DNA of 33,330 bases, taken from positions 1 through 33,330 of IMG/VR virus record IMGVR_UViG_3300048925_000213. One strand, given 5' to 3'. The position numbers and the translations under genes were made by a program. Under the pieces are notes generated by a model. That model made no database searches and had not been told where the DNA came from. It saw only the letters and a program-made list of their open reading frames with translations. Below are positions 22,445 through 31,008 of this stretch, one piece after another. Each line of letters starts with the position of its first letter. The stretch's first letter is position 1. This DNA is from a virus.

Positions 22445-24283
22445 ATGGCAGTGAAATTTAAAACAGTTATCACCAAGGCGGGCGCAATTAAACTGGCTGC
22501 AGCTACCATGCCGAACGGGAAGAAAGTTAACCTGACCGTTATGGCTGTGGGGGACGGTGGCGGCGTGCTACCGACGCCGGACCCGAATCAGACGAAACTC
22601 ATCAATGAGGTCTGGCGTCACGCACTCAACAAAATCAGCCAGGACAAAAAGAATAAAAATTATGTCGTGGCGGAGTTGTTGATCCCGCCTGAGACTGGCG
22701 GTTTCTGGATGCGTGAATTAGGTCTTTATGACGACGCCGGCACGCTGATCGCGGTCGGTAACATGGCCGAAAGCTATAAGCCAGCGCTCGCGGAGGGGTC
22801 CGGGCGTGCTCAGACCGTGCGCATGGTCATCATGGTGAGTGATATCGAGTCAGTCGAGCTGACGATTGACAGTTCAACGGTGATGGCAACGCAGGATTAC
22901 GTCGACGATAAGATTGCAGAGCATGAGCAGTCACGCCGTCACCCTGATGCCACGCTCACCGCAAAGGGCTTTACACAGTTAAGCAGTGCAACTGACAGCG
23001 TGTCTGAGTCGCTCGCTGCGACGCCGAAAGCGGTTAAGGCGGCATATGACCTTGCCAAAGGGAAATACACCGCTCAGGACGCTACCACCGCGCAAAAGGG
23101 TATTGTCCAGCTAAGTAGCGCAACCGACAGTACGTCTGAGTCGCTGGCAGCGACGCCGAAGGCGGTAAAGGCAGCGTATGACCTTGCCAAAGGGAAATAC
23201 ACGGCTCAGGACGCCACCACGGCGCAAAAAGGTATTGTCCAGCTAAGTAGCGCAACCGACAGTACGTCTGAGGCGTTAGCTGCGACACCGAAAGCCGTTA
23301 AAGCTGCGAATGACAACGCTAACGGGCGAGTGCCTCTAACAGGGGGAACCGTGACAGGTAATTTGTCTGTTAATGGACAAATTGCAGTGGGCGATTCGCG
23401 AAAGCTTGCAGTGTATTCCTTAAACACATCGTCACTTGCCGGAGCTGTCACTCTGTGGGGAAATGTTGACAGGCCGACAGTATTAGAGTTTAAGGATGCT
23501 AACGGCTATCACTTTTATTCACAGCGAAATGTAAATGGTTCCGTATCATTCAGTTTTAATGGTGCGGCAAATTTTGTTGGTGAATTGAGCGCATATTATT
23601 ATAAGGCAACTCAACGACCAGGCGCAGGGGCGTTTGCCAGTCAATACACTAGCCTGGCCCCGTTCTACCATGAATTTTCAAGCGCAAGTGCCTCTGAATA
23701 TAACCCGCTATGGAAGCAGAAACATACTGCTGGTCACATGTGGTCTGGTGGAATGCTTGTAAATGCAGAAAGTTTCGTTATTCAGTACATAGGTTCAAAC
23801 GGAACTAACGTACTTTTCACTTTTGCAAAAGATGGTCAGTTTACCCCCGGCAACTGGGCTAATTTCGACGCCAGATATCAGGCAAAAGGCAGTTACACCC
23901 CAGCAGGGCAGGCTTACACCAAAGCGGAAAGTGATGCTCGTTTTCAGCCTAAAGGCAACTATACGCCTACCGGAACGGCTTATACCAAAGCGGAAAGCGA
24001 CAGCAAATATCAATTAAAAGGCAATTACGCGTTAGTCGGCGCGTCCTATACGAAGGCTGAGTCTGATGCGCGGTATGGGGTTATAAATGGTATTCGCCGC
24101 GGGGGTCAACAAATCAGAAACCCGACTGATGCCTGGTTTGGCAACTGGGAGTCACCTGCCGGTTGCGTAGTGACGGGGATTCAAATGGACGGCAGAAGTG
24201 ATGGCCGAAAGCTTGGCGTTTATTTCCGTCAAATGCAGTACCTGAATAAACAAACTAATGCATGGGTCAACATCGGGGATTAA
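22445..24283 (+). CDS. H: Tail fibre protein gpH
   Basis: The 612-aa fibre has a P2 gpH-like N-terminal attachment domain (residues 1-165, VKFKTVITKAGAIKLAAATM). Residues 175-295 are three 44-residue fibre repeats beginning GFTQLSSAT or GIVQLSSAT. After a unique shaft and tip region come YTKAESD repeats (about 495-540) and a C-terminal receptor-binding head. The repeats suggest length change by recombination, and the AT-richer 3' part suggests exchange of the receptor-binding end. It determines host range and is matched to the assembly gene that follows, whose start lies 2 bp past its stop. Confidence 0.93.
   Translation: MAVKFKTVITKAGAIKLAAATMPNGKKVNLTVMAVGDGGGVLPTPDPNQTKLINEVWRHALNKISQDKKNKNYVVAELLIPPETGGFWMRELGLYDDAGTLIAVGNMAESYKPALAEGSGRAQTVRMVIMVSDIESVELTIDSSTVMATQDYVDDKIAEHEQSRRHPDATLTAKGFTQLSSATDSVSESLAATPKAVKAAYDLAKGKYTAQDATTAQKGIVQLSSATDSTSESLAATPKAVKAAYDLAKGKYTAQDATTAQKGIVQLSSATDSTSEALAATPKAVKAANDNANGRVPLTGGTVTGNLSVNGQIAVGDSRKLAVYSLNTSSLAGAVTLWGNVDRPTVLEFKDANGYHFYSQRNVNGSVSFSFNGAANFVGELSAYYYKATQRPGAGAFASQYTSLAPFYHEFSSASASEYNPLWKQKHTAGHMWSGGMLVNAESFVIQYIGSNGTNVLFTFAKDGQFTPGNWANFDARYQAKGSYTPAGQAYTKAESDARFQPKGNYTPTGTAYTKAESDSKYQLKGNYALVGASYTKAESDARYGVINGIRRGGQQIRNPTDAWFGNWESPAGCVVTGIQMDGRSDGRKLGVYFRQMQYLNKQTNAWVNIGD
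22967..23295 (+). repeat. 132-bp tandem repeats in the tail fibre gene
   Basis: Two full units (22967-23098 and 23099-23230) and a partial third (from 23231 to about 23295) encode 44-residue fibre repeats. Units 2 and 3 are nearly identical at the DNA level over their shared part, so copy number can change by recombination or slippage without loss of frame. Confidence 0.85.
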
Positions 24284-24285
24284 AT

Positions 24286-24801
24286 ATGGATAAGTTTATT
24301 AATCCAGTTATTTATAATTATGAACATATTGAAGTCAGCGGAATAATGCGTACCGGTCTTTATTATAAGGATGAGCAAGGCCGGGACTGGTATGAAACCT
24401 TAACAGGCTGGAAAGGCGCGGTTTCTGTGGATAGTGACGGGATTGTCGTTGCTTACGAACATGATGTTTCGTATATGGGGATGGAGGAAGGCCGCAATGT
24501 CTATGAGGTCGATCCCCTCAGCGTGCCGGTAGATGTGTTAGGGAATTACAAATATGCGGATGGTGTTTTTTATGATATCCGCCCTGATGCGGCAACGCTT
24601 GCCGAACAAACGCGAAAACAGCTTATTGAGGATGCGGGCCTTACAATTTCAGTCCTGCAGGATGCCGTTGATTTAGGGATGGCAACAGAAAACGAGGTAG
24701 AGCAGTTACGCTTATGGAAAACTTACCGTATCAGACTGAGCCGAATCTCACCGGCGACAGCGCCCGAAATTGAATGGCCTGAACCACCTTCGAACGATTA
24801 A
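24286..24801 (+). CDS. G: Tail fibre assembly protein gpG
   Basis: The 171-aa Tfa-family chaperone folds the end of gpH. Family features are the N-terminal DKFINPVIYNYEHIEVSGIM, YYKDEQGRDWYETLTGWKGA and a C-terminal helical segment (EVEQLRLWKTYRIRLSRISP). ATG 24286 has GGGG upstream. It is the last gene of the rightward late operon. Confidence 0.92.
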   Translation: MDKFINPVIYNYEHIEVSGIMRTGLYYKDEQGRDWYETLTGWKGAVSVDSDGIVVAYEHDVSYMGMEEGRNVYEVDPLSVPVDVLGNYKYADGVFYDIRPDAATLAEQTRKQLIEDAGLTISVLQDAVDLGMATENEVEQLRLWKTYRIRLSRISPATAPEIEWPEPPSND

Positions 24802-24805
24802 GAAA

Positions 24806-24826
24806 AAGCCCGCTATAAGCGGGCTT
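24806..24826 (-). terminator. Terminator for leftward transcripts from U and the microprotein
   Basis: AAGCCCGCT-tat-AGCGGGCTT is followed in the leftward direction by TTTCT. In the rightward direction there is no T-run. It lies at the stop of the 40-aa leftward gene and just after G, so it mainly ends leftward transcription. Confidence 0.7.
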
Positions 24827-24947
24827 AATCATAGGGGCATTCTTCATAGTCTTTTTCTGTTTCATCACCTGCAAACAGTCTTAGCCAGCAAAAGCCAAAT
24901 GCACACCATGCAGCCAGACCACCAACAACCCAGATTAAAATTGTCAT
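24825..24947 (-). CDS. 40-aa membrane microprotein, cargo gene
   Basis: The product starts MTILIWVVGGLAAWCAFGFC and continues WLRLFAG, then an acidic tail (DETEKDYEECPYD). A hydrophobic helix spans about residues 2-25. GAGGGAA lies about 6 nt before the ATG. The gene is leftward between G and the FI-U block. P2 carries its cargo gene Z/fun leftward at the matching spot. The size and membrane nature suggest superinfection exclusion or a related effect on the host surface, but this is inference. Confidence 0.5.
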   Translation of the reverse strand: MTILIWVVGGLAAWCAFGFCWLRLFAGDETEKDYEECPYD

Positions 24948-25007
24948 TCTCGTTCCCTCATTAGTGGCGCAACGATAACGACAATAGCCCTTCATTGATA
25001 ATGGATT

Positions 25008-25048
25008 AAAACGATCGAATTTCATTAATCGATCGGTCAAAACGATCG
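25008..25048. promoter_or_regulatory. GATC-rich repeat block upstream of the 40-aa gene
   Basis: AAAACGATCG occurs at 25008-25017 and 25039-25048, 31 bp apart, with ATCGATCGG between them. Three Dam sites (25013, 25031, 25044) fall within 35 bp. The block lies 61-101 bp upstream of the leftward microprotein and could be an operator sensitive to methylation. The rest of 24948-25233 holds no gene. Confidence 0.35.
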
Positions 25049-25128
25049 TACCGCATCAGCTACCATCACCCGCCGAACGATTTCGCGGCCGTTCCACATG
25101 GCCGGTTTCAACCGTGCTGGCCACTGGT

Positions 25129-25160
25129 ATCGAGTACGGTCATTTTTAACGGTGCTGTAG
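25129..25160. repeat. Copy 2 of the dispersed 32-nt element
   Basis: 29 of 32 bases match 8768-8799. The bases that follow (25161-25180) also resemble the right arm of the inverted repeat at 8802-8817, but are decayed, so the hairpin here is imperfect. The element lies between cargo and the inverted tail-gene block. Confidence 0.7.
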
Positions 25161-25194
25161 CACTGTCAGTTATGGCGGTGTACTCCTGAAGATG

Positions 25195-25214
25195 AAGCGG
25201 GCAAATGCCCGCTT
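25195..25214 (+). terminator. Terminator facing rightward into U
   Basis: AAGCGGGCA-aa-TGCCCGCTT is followed by TAGTTTTA. It would stop transcripts from the G operon before they run antisense through U. It also lies 20 bp past the U stop, but has no T-run in that direction. Confidence 0.65.
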
Positions 25215-25233
25215 TAGTTTTATGTGGAAGCCG

Positions 25234-25722
25234 TCAGAACAGGCCCGACAGCGTACCGCTCGCAGAGTTATATGCAGAGGTGGCTTTATCCTTCAGCCCA
25301 GAAAGCAGATCGCCAACGGATGAGGCTTGCAGGCGTTCGCGTAAATCTTCATCACAGCGCTGAAAACTGATCGAGAATTCTATTTTTTTCGCCTTTCCGT
25401 AGCGGTCAAATTCTGTATGCGTGGCCTGAAGCCCGGTCAGCACATACATGCCGTAAATCTGCCCCGCACCGCTGATTAAGGGCCAGGGACGCCCGGTGTA
25501 TGCCTGCGTTGCCAGAACGGTAAGAGATACGTCACCGCCCGTAATTTCAGGGTAAAGCACCCCGTCAAGGTTGATCTGCGTCTCCCCAGCGCCGATGTAC
25601 TGCCATTTTGCCGATCGGTTGATGCGGTCATTTTTCACATGCCGCCAGTTAAGCGAATGGCGCAACTGCTGATAAGGCAGTGTCTTCAGTTCAAAAACGA
25701 ACATCCCGTATATCATCATCAT
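25234..25722 (-). CDS. U: Tail protein gpU
   Basis: The 162-aa protein compares with 159 in P2. The landmarks are FVFELKTLPYQQLRHSLNWR, KWQYIGAGETQINLDGVLYP and SISFQRCDEDL. It acts in tail tube and baseplate assembly after the tape measure. The C-terminus (DKATSAYNSASGTLSGLF) is a gpU-type tail. It is the last gene of the leftward FI-U operon and starts 14 bp after the T stop. Confidence 0.94.
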   Translation of the reverse strand: MMMIYGMFVFELKTLPYQQLRHSLNWRHVKNDRINRSAKWQYIGAGETQINLDGVLYPEITGGDVSLTVLATQAYTGRPWPLISGAGQIYGMYVLTGLQATHTEFDRYGKAKKIEFSISFQRCDEDLRERLQASSVGDLLSGLKDKATSAYNSASGTLSGLF

Positions 25723-25736
25723 AATGTTGCTTCCCC

Positions 25737-28724
25737 TTAATCTCTGTCTTTGAAACTGCCACGGTTGAGCCGTTCACGGCGGGCCAGTTCGGCACTTACT
25801 TGTTCGGCGACAATCCTGCCAATTTCGCGCGCGTCCTGCCGGTCAACGCCGTGCAGATGTACGTGGATTTCGCCCGTAAAGCCGCCACTGGCAACCGGGA
25901 TATTGCTGGCGCTGCGGCTGACTGGCAGAAGTTCAGCCTGTTTAACGGGAAGTGATGCCGCTACCACTGCGGGACGTGCGCTTAACCCGTTGTTCCTGAC
26001 CGTGCTGGCCAGCTGCGACTCCTTCCATTCCCCACGAACGGCCAGAGCACGCGGCAGGTTTTTAAACACGATATCGCCGGGGCCGATCTTCTTCGTGTTG
26101 TCGGCTGTCGTTTTGGTGTTGCTGTCGATACTCTGCAACCTGCGCATAGTGCCGTTATCGCCGGTCAGCGGGGATGTGGGCTGCGGTGCTCCCGGTGGTG
26201 GGGTGTTCCCGGTATTGTTTTTACCTGTTGAGGCAGGCGACCAGTTCCAGCCCTTTTGCACCATTTTTTTCTGTTGCGGATCCCACTCCCACATAACAGG
26301 GTCTTTTTTAAGGCTTTCAGCCTTCAGGCGTGCAGCTTCCAGACCAGAAGGGATAAGTTCGAGTTTTTCCAGAACCCAGCCAATGCCTTCCATGAGGGTT
26401 GTCAGCGGTAACAGCAGCAACTGAAGTGCACCCCCCAGGACTTTACCGAAGGTTTCCCCTGCTGATGCGCATTTATCAAGGGATTCGCGGCTACTTTCTA
26501 CAGGTGTTAAGAGTTTTGAAAACCAGTCCCAAACCTTGCTAACAGCAGCACCAATTGCTGAGAAGACCAGCGTTAAAGTGAAAAAGGCGTCGCGGAAAGG
26601 AGCCAGTTGCTGCATAACCCCACTAAAAAAGCCGGTGAAAAAGGCTTTTATCTGTTCCCAGTACCGCCAGATCAGTAGCCCGGCAGCAATAAACGCGGTA
26701 ACTAACAGGCCGATCGGACTAAAGACCAGTGACAGCGCTGTACCCAACGTAGATACCGAAGCAGTAATCATGCTCCATATGGCTGGTAAACCTGTCAGGC
26801 GAAGGGCGAGCATTCCGAGGTTTTTAGTTAATGCTCCCAGCGCGGCACCGGGCGCGAGAAATGCCCCCATAAGTGCGCCACGCATAACAGGGATGATGGT
26901 TGAAACGCCGCGCATTTTCCCTGCTATCGAGCCGAGAACTGGCCCCCACCCGCGCACGCTTGCCATTGCCGGGCCGGAAGCCGTGCCGAGTGTTCTGAGA
27001 GCGGAAATCGTTCCGGTTATGCCTCTGCCCCCTGTCAACAGGGTAAAACCTAACTGGAGTTTAGCCAGAGGGCCCATTAGCAGGCCGATCGCCAGCGATG
27101 TGCCACCAATGGCGGCGGTCAGTGCCAGAACGCTGCCGCCGACAACCAGCAAGGATTGGGCGAGCTTCGGATTTTCCTTCGCCCACTGCGTCATATTCCC
27201 CACAACGTCACTCAGTCCCTGAGTCAGGCCGCGAAGCTGATTGTTGACGAGATCGTTAATCTGGATGCGGAAGCCCTCCCAGGCGCTGTCCAGATTTTTG
27301 AGATCGCCATCAAGGTTATCCGCCATTATTTTGGCGGCTTTCTGTGCCTCTCCTTTAGCATTTTTCAGTGCTTCCAGTAACTTCTGGAGTTCTCCGCTCC
27401 CTGCCGACATAACCAGAGCCTGCAATGACTTTGACGCCTCTTCACCGGCAATATCTTTGAAGAAAGAGAGCTTATCGGTGTCGCCGTATTTGCTGATTTT
27501 TTTATAGAGTTCAGTAAGAACCTCTTCAGCAGGGCGCATTTTCCCCGTGGCGTCAGCAACGTCTACGCCCAGTTCTTTAAGCGCAGTTTTTGCCCTGCCG
27601 GTTGGCGCGGCAAGGCGTGAAAACGCGGCCTGTAAACCCGTACCGGCGATACTCCCGCGCAGACCCACGTTTGCCATTACGCCGATCATGGCTGTAGTCT
27701 GCTCAACACTGACGCCAAGATTGGAAAGGCCTGTCCCGGCGTACTTCATCGCCTCACCGATATTTTGCAGATCGGTGTTGGTTCGGGTAAATGCGCCGGT
27801 TAATACATCACTGACGCGATCCATTTCTTTGGGATCCAGACGGAACTGAGACAGTATGTTTGAGCTGATATCGGCACTTTCGCCTAAATCCATCCCCCCT
27901 GCCAGCGCCATATTGAGTACGCCAGGCAATGCAGCCTGTATAGCCTGCGGAGTGAAACCGGCCATCGCGAGAAACGCCTGTCCGCTGGCTGCATCAGTCG
28001 TGGTGAACTGCGTTTCACCGCCCAGCTTTTTGGCTTGATCGCGGAGTGCGGAAAAGTCTGCTGAGCTTTTATCTATGCGGGTTAGCGCCTGAACACGGGA
28101 CATTTCACGGTCAAACCCAACGGCGGGGGATAAAAAGCGCCCCGCTACGTAACCGGCAGCAGTTGCCCCGGCAACGGCCATCGTGCCCCCGCCGCGAAGT
28201 TTGCCAGCCGTTTGCTGCATCTGGTCATAGCGCGCACGTGCCTGCGTGACCGCAGCAAGCTGTCGCCGTTCCCGCTCAAGTGTCCGGTTGTACTGTTCAG
28301 TACGACGAATGGCGCTCTGTATGGTGCGGTCACTGCCGACCAGCGAAACACCGTGGCTGCGCAGTGCCTGTGAGGCGGCGCGAAGCTTGACCATTTCCTG
28401 TGTGCGTGCAGAGTTAAGGCGATCCAGCTTTGCGGCCAGCGCTGCCATATGGGCTTTCTGCTTATCTGTAAGCTGTGTACCTTCCCGCTGCGCCTGATTC
28501 AGGCCTTCAAGCGTCCGGCTGGCGTCGTCGATTTTGCGGGAGGTCTTTTGTACGCTGTCGCGCAGACGGTTGAACGTGCGGGACTGACTGTCCAGATCTT
28601 TAATACTGGACTGCGTTTTTTTGAGGGATTCAGACAAACCGCCCGCACTCTGGCGGGCGGCATTGACCGGGCGGGTAAGTTTATCGATCGCGCTGAACGC
28701 GACGCGGATATTAAGGCTTTTCAC
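25737..28724 (-). CDS. T: Tail tape measure protein gpT
   Basis: The 995-aa protein compares with 815 in P2, which implies a somewhat longer tail. The order is: N-terminal coiled coil (SLKKTQSSIKDLDSQSRTFN onward), a conserved tape-measure domain (about residues 200-410, DKSSADFSALRDQAKKLGGE), then hydrophobic segments (LLVVGGSVLALTAAIGG, LSLVFSPIGLLVTAFIAAGL) and a Pro/Thr-rich linker before the C-terminus. The start is uncertain. GTG 28724 has GGAG 9 nt upstream. GTG 28730 and GTG 28760 are in frame. All overlap E'. Confidence 0.93.
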   Translation of the reverse strand: MKSLNIRVAFSAIDKLTRPVNAARQSAGGLSESLKKTQSSIKDLDSQSRTFNRLRDSVQKTSRKIDDASRTLEGLNQAQREGTQLTDKQKAHMAALAAKLDRLNSARTQEMVKLRAASQALRSHGVSLVGSDRTIQSAIRRTEQYNRTLERERRQLAAVTQARARYDQMQQTAGKLRGGGTMAVAGATAAGYVAGRFLSPAVGFDREMSRVQALTRIDKSSADFSALRDQAKKLGGETQFTTTDAASGQAFLAMAGFTPQAIQAALPGVLNMALAGGMDLGESADISSNILSQFRLDPKEMDRVSDVLTGAFTRTNTDLQNIGEAMKYAGTGLSNLGVSVEQTTAMIGVMANVGLRGSIAGTGLQAAFSRLAAPTGRAKTALKELGVDVADATGKMRPAEEVLTELYKKISKYGDTDKLSFFKDIAGEEASKSLQALVMSAGSGELQKLLEALKNAKGEAQKAAKIMADNLDGDLKNLDSAWEGFRIQINDLVNNQLRGLTQGLSDVVGNMTQWAKENPKLAQSLLVVGGSVLALTAAIGGTSLAIGLLMGPLAKLQLGFTLLTGGRGITGTISALRTLGTASGPAMASVRGWGPVLGSIAGKMRGVSTIIPVMRGALMGAFLAPGAALGALTKNLGMLALRLTGLPAIWSMITASVSTLGTALSLVFSPIGLLVTAFIAAGLLIWRYWEQIKAFFTGFFSGVMQQLAPFRDAFFTLTLVFSAIGAAVSKVWDWFSKLLTPVESSRESLDKCASAGETFGKVLGGALQLLLLPLTTLMEGIGWVLEKLELIPSGLEAARLKAESLKKDPVMWEWDPQQKKMVQKGWNWSPASTGKNNTGNTPPPGAPQPTSPLTGDNGTMRRLQSIDSNTKTTADNTKKIGPGDIVFKNLPRALAVRGEWKESQLASTVRNNGLSARPAVVAASLPVKQAELLPVSRSASNIPVASGGFTGEIHVHLHGVDRQDAREIGRIVAEQVSAELARRERLNRGSFKDRD

Positions 28725-28922
28725 TGTCACTGGCTCCACTTCGGACAGCCGCCCGCTCACGCCAGGCTATGACTTCGCCCAGTTCCATCGTGAAGACTTC
28801 AGAGGGCGGCCAGTTGAAAACAACCGCGATATCAGCAACCAGATCGTCGATCAGGTCGAACCGCAGGAGTGTTACTGATTCTCCGTCTCCGCCTCGCTCG
28901 ACGCTCCAGACCCCGCAGGTGT
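28711..28922 (-). CDS. E': gpE' extension, read by -1 frameshift from E
   Basis: After the slippery T TTT TTG at 28923-28929 the -1 frame stays open to a TAA at 28711. It encodes 70 residues, including DLIDDLVADIAVVFNWPPSE and MELGEVIAWRERAAVRSGAS, the hallmark of the GpE family. It has no credible own start, so it is made as a 159-aa E+E' fusion, as in P2. In P2-type and lambda-type tails such fusions chaperone the tape measure protein. Its end overlaps the start of T. Confidence 0.88.
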
Positions 28923-29189
28923 CAAAAAAGGGACGAGCGCTTCAGACAGGCTGACAAAATCGCGGGTATCCATTTCGTTGATTTCAGTCTGTTTGAGGCG
29001 TGGTGACGTCACACGGGTCAGCAGTATCGCCACCGAATCCACATCCATGTTCATCACGTTGACAAGCTTCAGACCGCGCAGGGAGCCAGCCTGTTTGATC
29101 TCATCTGTGATCGTTACCTGAGTGATTTTCTCATCGCCGCGAACAACAGGTTTTGCCAGCGTAATGGCGTTATCGGTTTTCTTGCTCAT
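28872..29189 (-). CDS. E: Tail assembly chaperone gpE
   Basis: The 105-aa protein compares with 91 in P2. It starts MSKKTDNAITLAKPVVRGDE at ATG 29189 with GGAGT about 8 nt upstream and continues LTRVTSPRLKQTEINEMDTR, then DFVSLSEALVPFL. A T-run near codon 88 makes the -1 frameshift site. The zero-frame protein ends 16 codons later in a Ser/Glu-rich tail. The ratio of E to E+E' controls tape-measure assembly in related phages. Confidence 0.92.
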   Translation of the reverse strand: MSKKTDNAITLAKPVVRGDEKITQVTITDEIKQAGSLRGLKLVNVMNMDVDSVAILLTRVTSPRLKQTEINEMDTRDFVSLSEALVPFLTPAGSGASSEAETENQ

Positions 29190-29237
29190 TCTTGAATACT
29201 CCGGGCGGCACGGGTGTACCGCCACTTATCAGGTTAA

Positions 29238-29753
29238 TCAGTTACCCATTCCCAGCGCAGACGTGATGCGGTCAGGGTAGAGGTTTTTGCCATCTTTCTT
29301 GTAGATGAAGTTCAGCAGATCAAACTCAAACAGCGGCTTGTCGTCGATGGTGAGCCTGTAATAGGTGTTCTTCATCGTGTAGCTGACGGAGGTATCTTCT
29401 CCCTGCTTGCTTTCACCGCCATCCATTTCGGTGATACGTCCGCGCAGTTCGACCTCAACCAGCAGGCTTTCGCCATCGGTGTAATATTCACCGGCGAAGC
29501 GGAAGCGGGTTTCGTCGATATCGCCGCAGTAGTTCAGCAGTAGCGACTGAACCAGACCACCAACCACCATCGTGGTGTCCAGCGCGCCACTGTCCAGACC
29601 GAGATCCACCGCAGCGGAGCCAATCATCCCGCCGCCCTGAAAATCTTCAGTTTTACGGGTCAGTTTTGGCAGCGTCACGGAAGAGACTTTGCCGATGCAG
29701 TTGCTGCCGTTCACAAAGCAGGTGAACAGACGCAGTTTGTGAGGAACCGCCAT
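29238..29753 (-). CDS. FII: Major tail tube protein gpFII
   Basis: The 171-aa protein compares with 172 in P2. The landmarks are VPHKLRLFTCFVNGSNCIGK, RKTEDFQGGGMIGSAAVDLG and a C-terminal TRLTIDDKPLFEFDLL-like strand region. Hexameric rings stack to form the inner tube. Its ATG directly follows the FI stop with no gap. Confidence 0.95.
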   Translation of the reverse strand: MAVPHKLRLFTCFVNGSNCIGKVSSVTLPKLTRKTEDFQGGGMIGSAAVDLGLDSGALDTTMVVGGLVQSLLLNYCGDIDETRFRFAGEYYTDGESLLVEVELRGRITEMDGGESKQGEDTSVSYTMKNTYYRLTIDDKPLFEFDLLNFIYKKDGKNLYPDRITSALGMGN

Positions 29754-30935
29754 TTATGCACCTCCCAGGGAAGAAAACGCCGATTCGAAATACTCGTCCG
29801 TGAAGGTCTGGTAGAGTGTCAGATCTTCCATAGGCGGAACCGGTGTGTATTTATAGCGAATGCGTACCTGACCCTGGCGGAGACCGGTTGTCGGGTTATC
29901 CAGGATATCAAACCAGCATTCGGCACCAATTAGCCGCCCCAGCGTCACCAGCGAATTGAGTTTGCCGCTGATGCCGCTGACCACGTCCTTGACGTTGGCC
30001 GGGGTTAGCGGTTCGTCCACTGATTCAAATTGCGCCTCAGCGATACTGTCAGCCAGTATCTGTGCCGTTCGGGTATAAACCTCAAAGATATAATCTTTGG
30101 TGTCCGTAACGCGGTTGCCCCAGAACCGGAAACCGTTACGCTTGATGAGCGTCGTGATCTCCTTGTTGTTCAGTTCGTTCGCGTCGCTGTCTTCAGCCTG
30201 AAGGGACCAGAAAACATCCTGCGAAATACCCAGCACGTTCTTGACCGCCACGTTGGAAAGCGATTTATGCCAGCCCAGGTTGTTGTCAATCAGCGCACGA
30301 AGGCCGCAGGCATAGGCCGGGGCCGGGAAGATTTCATTTTCTCCGGTCTGCGGGTTGTATGCGATGAAGTCAGGCCAGATAAGCATTAGCTCACGATAGG
30401 CGAAGGTTGCGCGGTAGGCGATAGCGTCTGCCATCGTCGTGCAGCCGTAGCAACTGGCATAAACAAAAGCGCGCAGGTTCTGTGCAATGACACACAGCGC
30501 GGAGGTCACTTCTTCCGTGTCGTAGTCTGGTGCGGCCAGAATGCGCGGACGATAGCCTACCTTCTGTTCAGCCGTCAGAAATGCGTACATGCCGGTATAG
30601 CTGCCGTCTTCTGCTGTGCCACCCATGATGAGCTGCGACTGCGTTTTACCGCCTTCTTCTTCGGTAGCTGCTGCCACGCGCACAACGATGACCTTCGGGC
30701 TGGTCTGGTCAGCGATGGCTTTAAGCGTTTTGTACAGGGAGCCGGTTTTACCCGCCTTACCCAGTACATTGTTAACCCGCGTCAGTAACACGGGGGTATT
30801 CAGGGGAAAGGTATCTGCGTCGGCATCATCCGCCACGGCAACGACTCCAATGACACTTGATTCAATGTCATTGATGGCCGTTACCAGGTCGGTATTCTCC
30901 CGGACGCGTACACCGTGGAAACGTGTCTCTGACAT
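29754..30935 (-). CDS. FI: Tail sheath protein gpFI
   Basis: The 393-aa protein compares with 396 in P2. It has FPLNTPVLLTRVNNVLGKAG, YTGMYAFLTAEQKVGYRPRI, RELMLIWPDF, RNGFRFWGNRV and the C-terminal YKYTPVPPMEDLTLYQTFTD. It forms the contractile sheath. The ATG at 30935 is preferred because MSETRFHGVRV aligns with the P2 start. In-frame ATGs at 30944 and 30980 would lengthen it. It heads the leftward FI-U operon from the Ogr-box promoter near 31017, whereas in P2 this operon is rightward. Confidence 0.95.
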   Translation of the reverse strand: MSETRFHGVRVRENTDLVTAINDIESSVIGVVAVADDADADTFPLNTPVLLTRVNNVLGKAGKTGSLYKTLKAIADQTSPKVIVVRVAAATEEEGGKTQSQLIMGGTAEDGSYTGMYAFLTAEQKVGYRPRILAAPDYDTEEVTSALCVIAQNLRAFVYASCYGCTTMADAIAYRATFAYRELMLIWPDFIAYNPQTGENEIFPAPAYACGLRALIDNNLGWHKSLSNVAVKNVLGISQDVFWSLQAEDSDANELNNKEITTLIKRNGFRFWGNRVTDTKDYIFEVYTRTAQILADSIAEAQFESVDEPLTPANVKDVVSGISGKLNSLVTLGRLIGAECWFDILDNPTTGLRQGQVRIRYKYTPVPPMEDLTLYQTFTDEYFESAFSSLGGA

Positions 30936-31008
30936 GTTAGCCACCATTACGTTATTGAGTTCGCAGTGATAATCCCTCATGTCTGAACGCCACTCACGCT
31001 ATTGCGGG

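Noticed and set aside
22967-23295. Possible CRISPR-like repeat array
   Set aside because: The repeats are 132 bp, in frame and protein-coding, with no spacers.
25750-27222. Long rightward ORFs opposite the tape measure gene (224 and 228 aa)
   Set aside because: They mirror gpT codons on the other strand. The compositions (Arg, Ser, Pro-rich) are typical antisense shadows.
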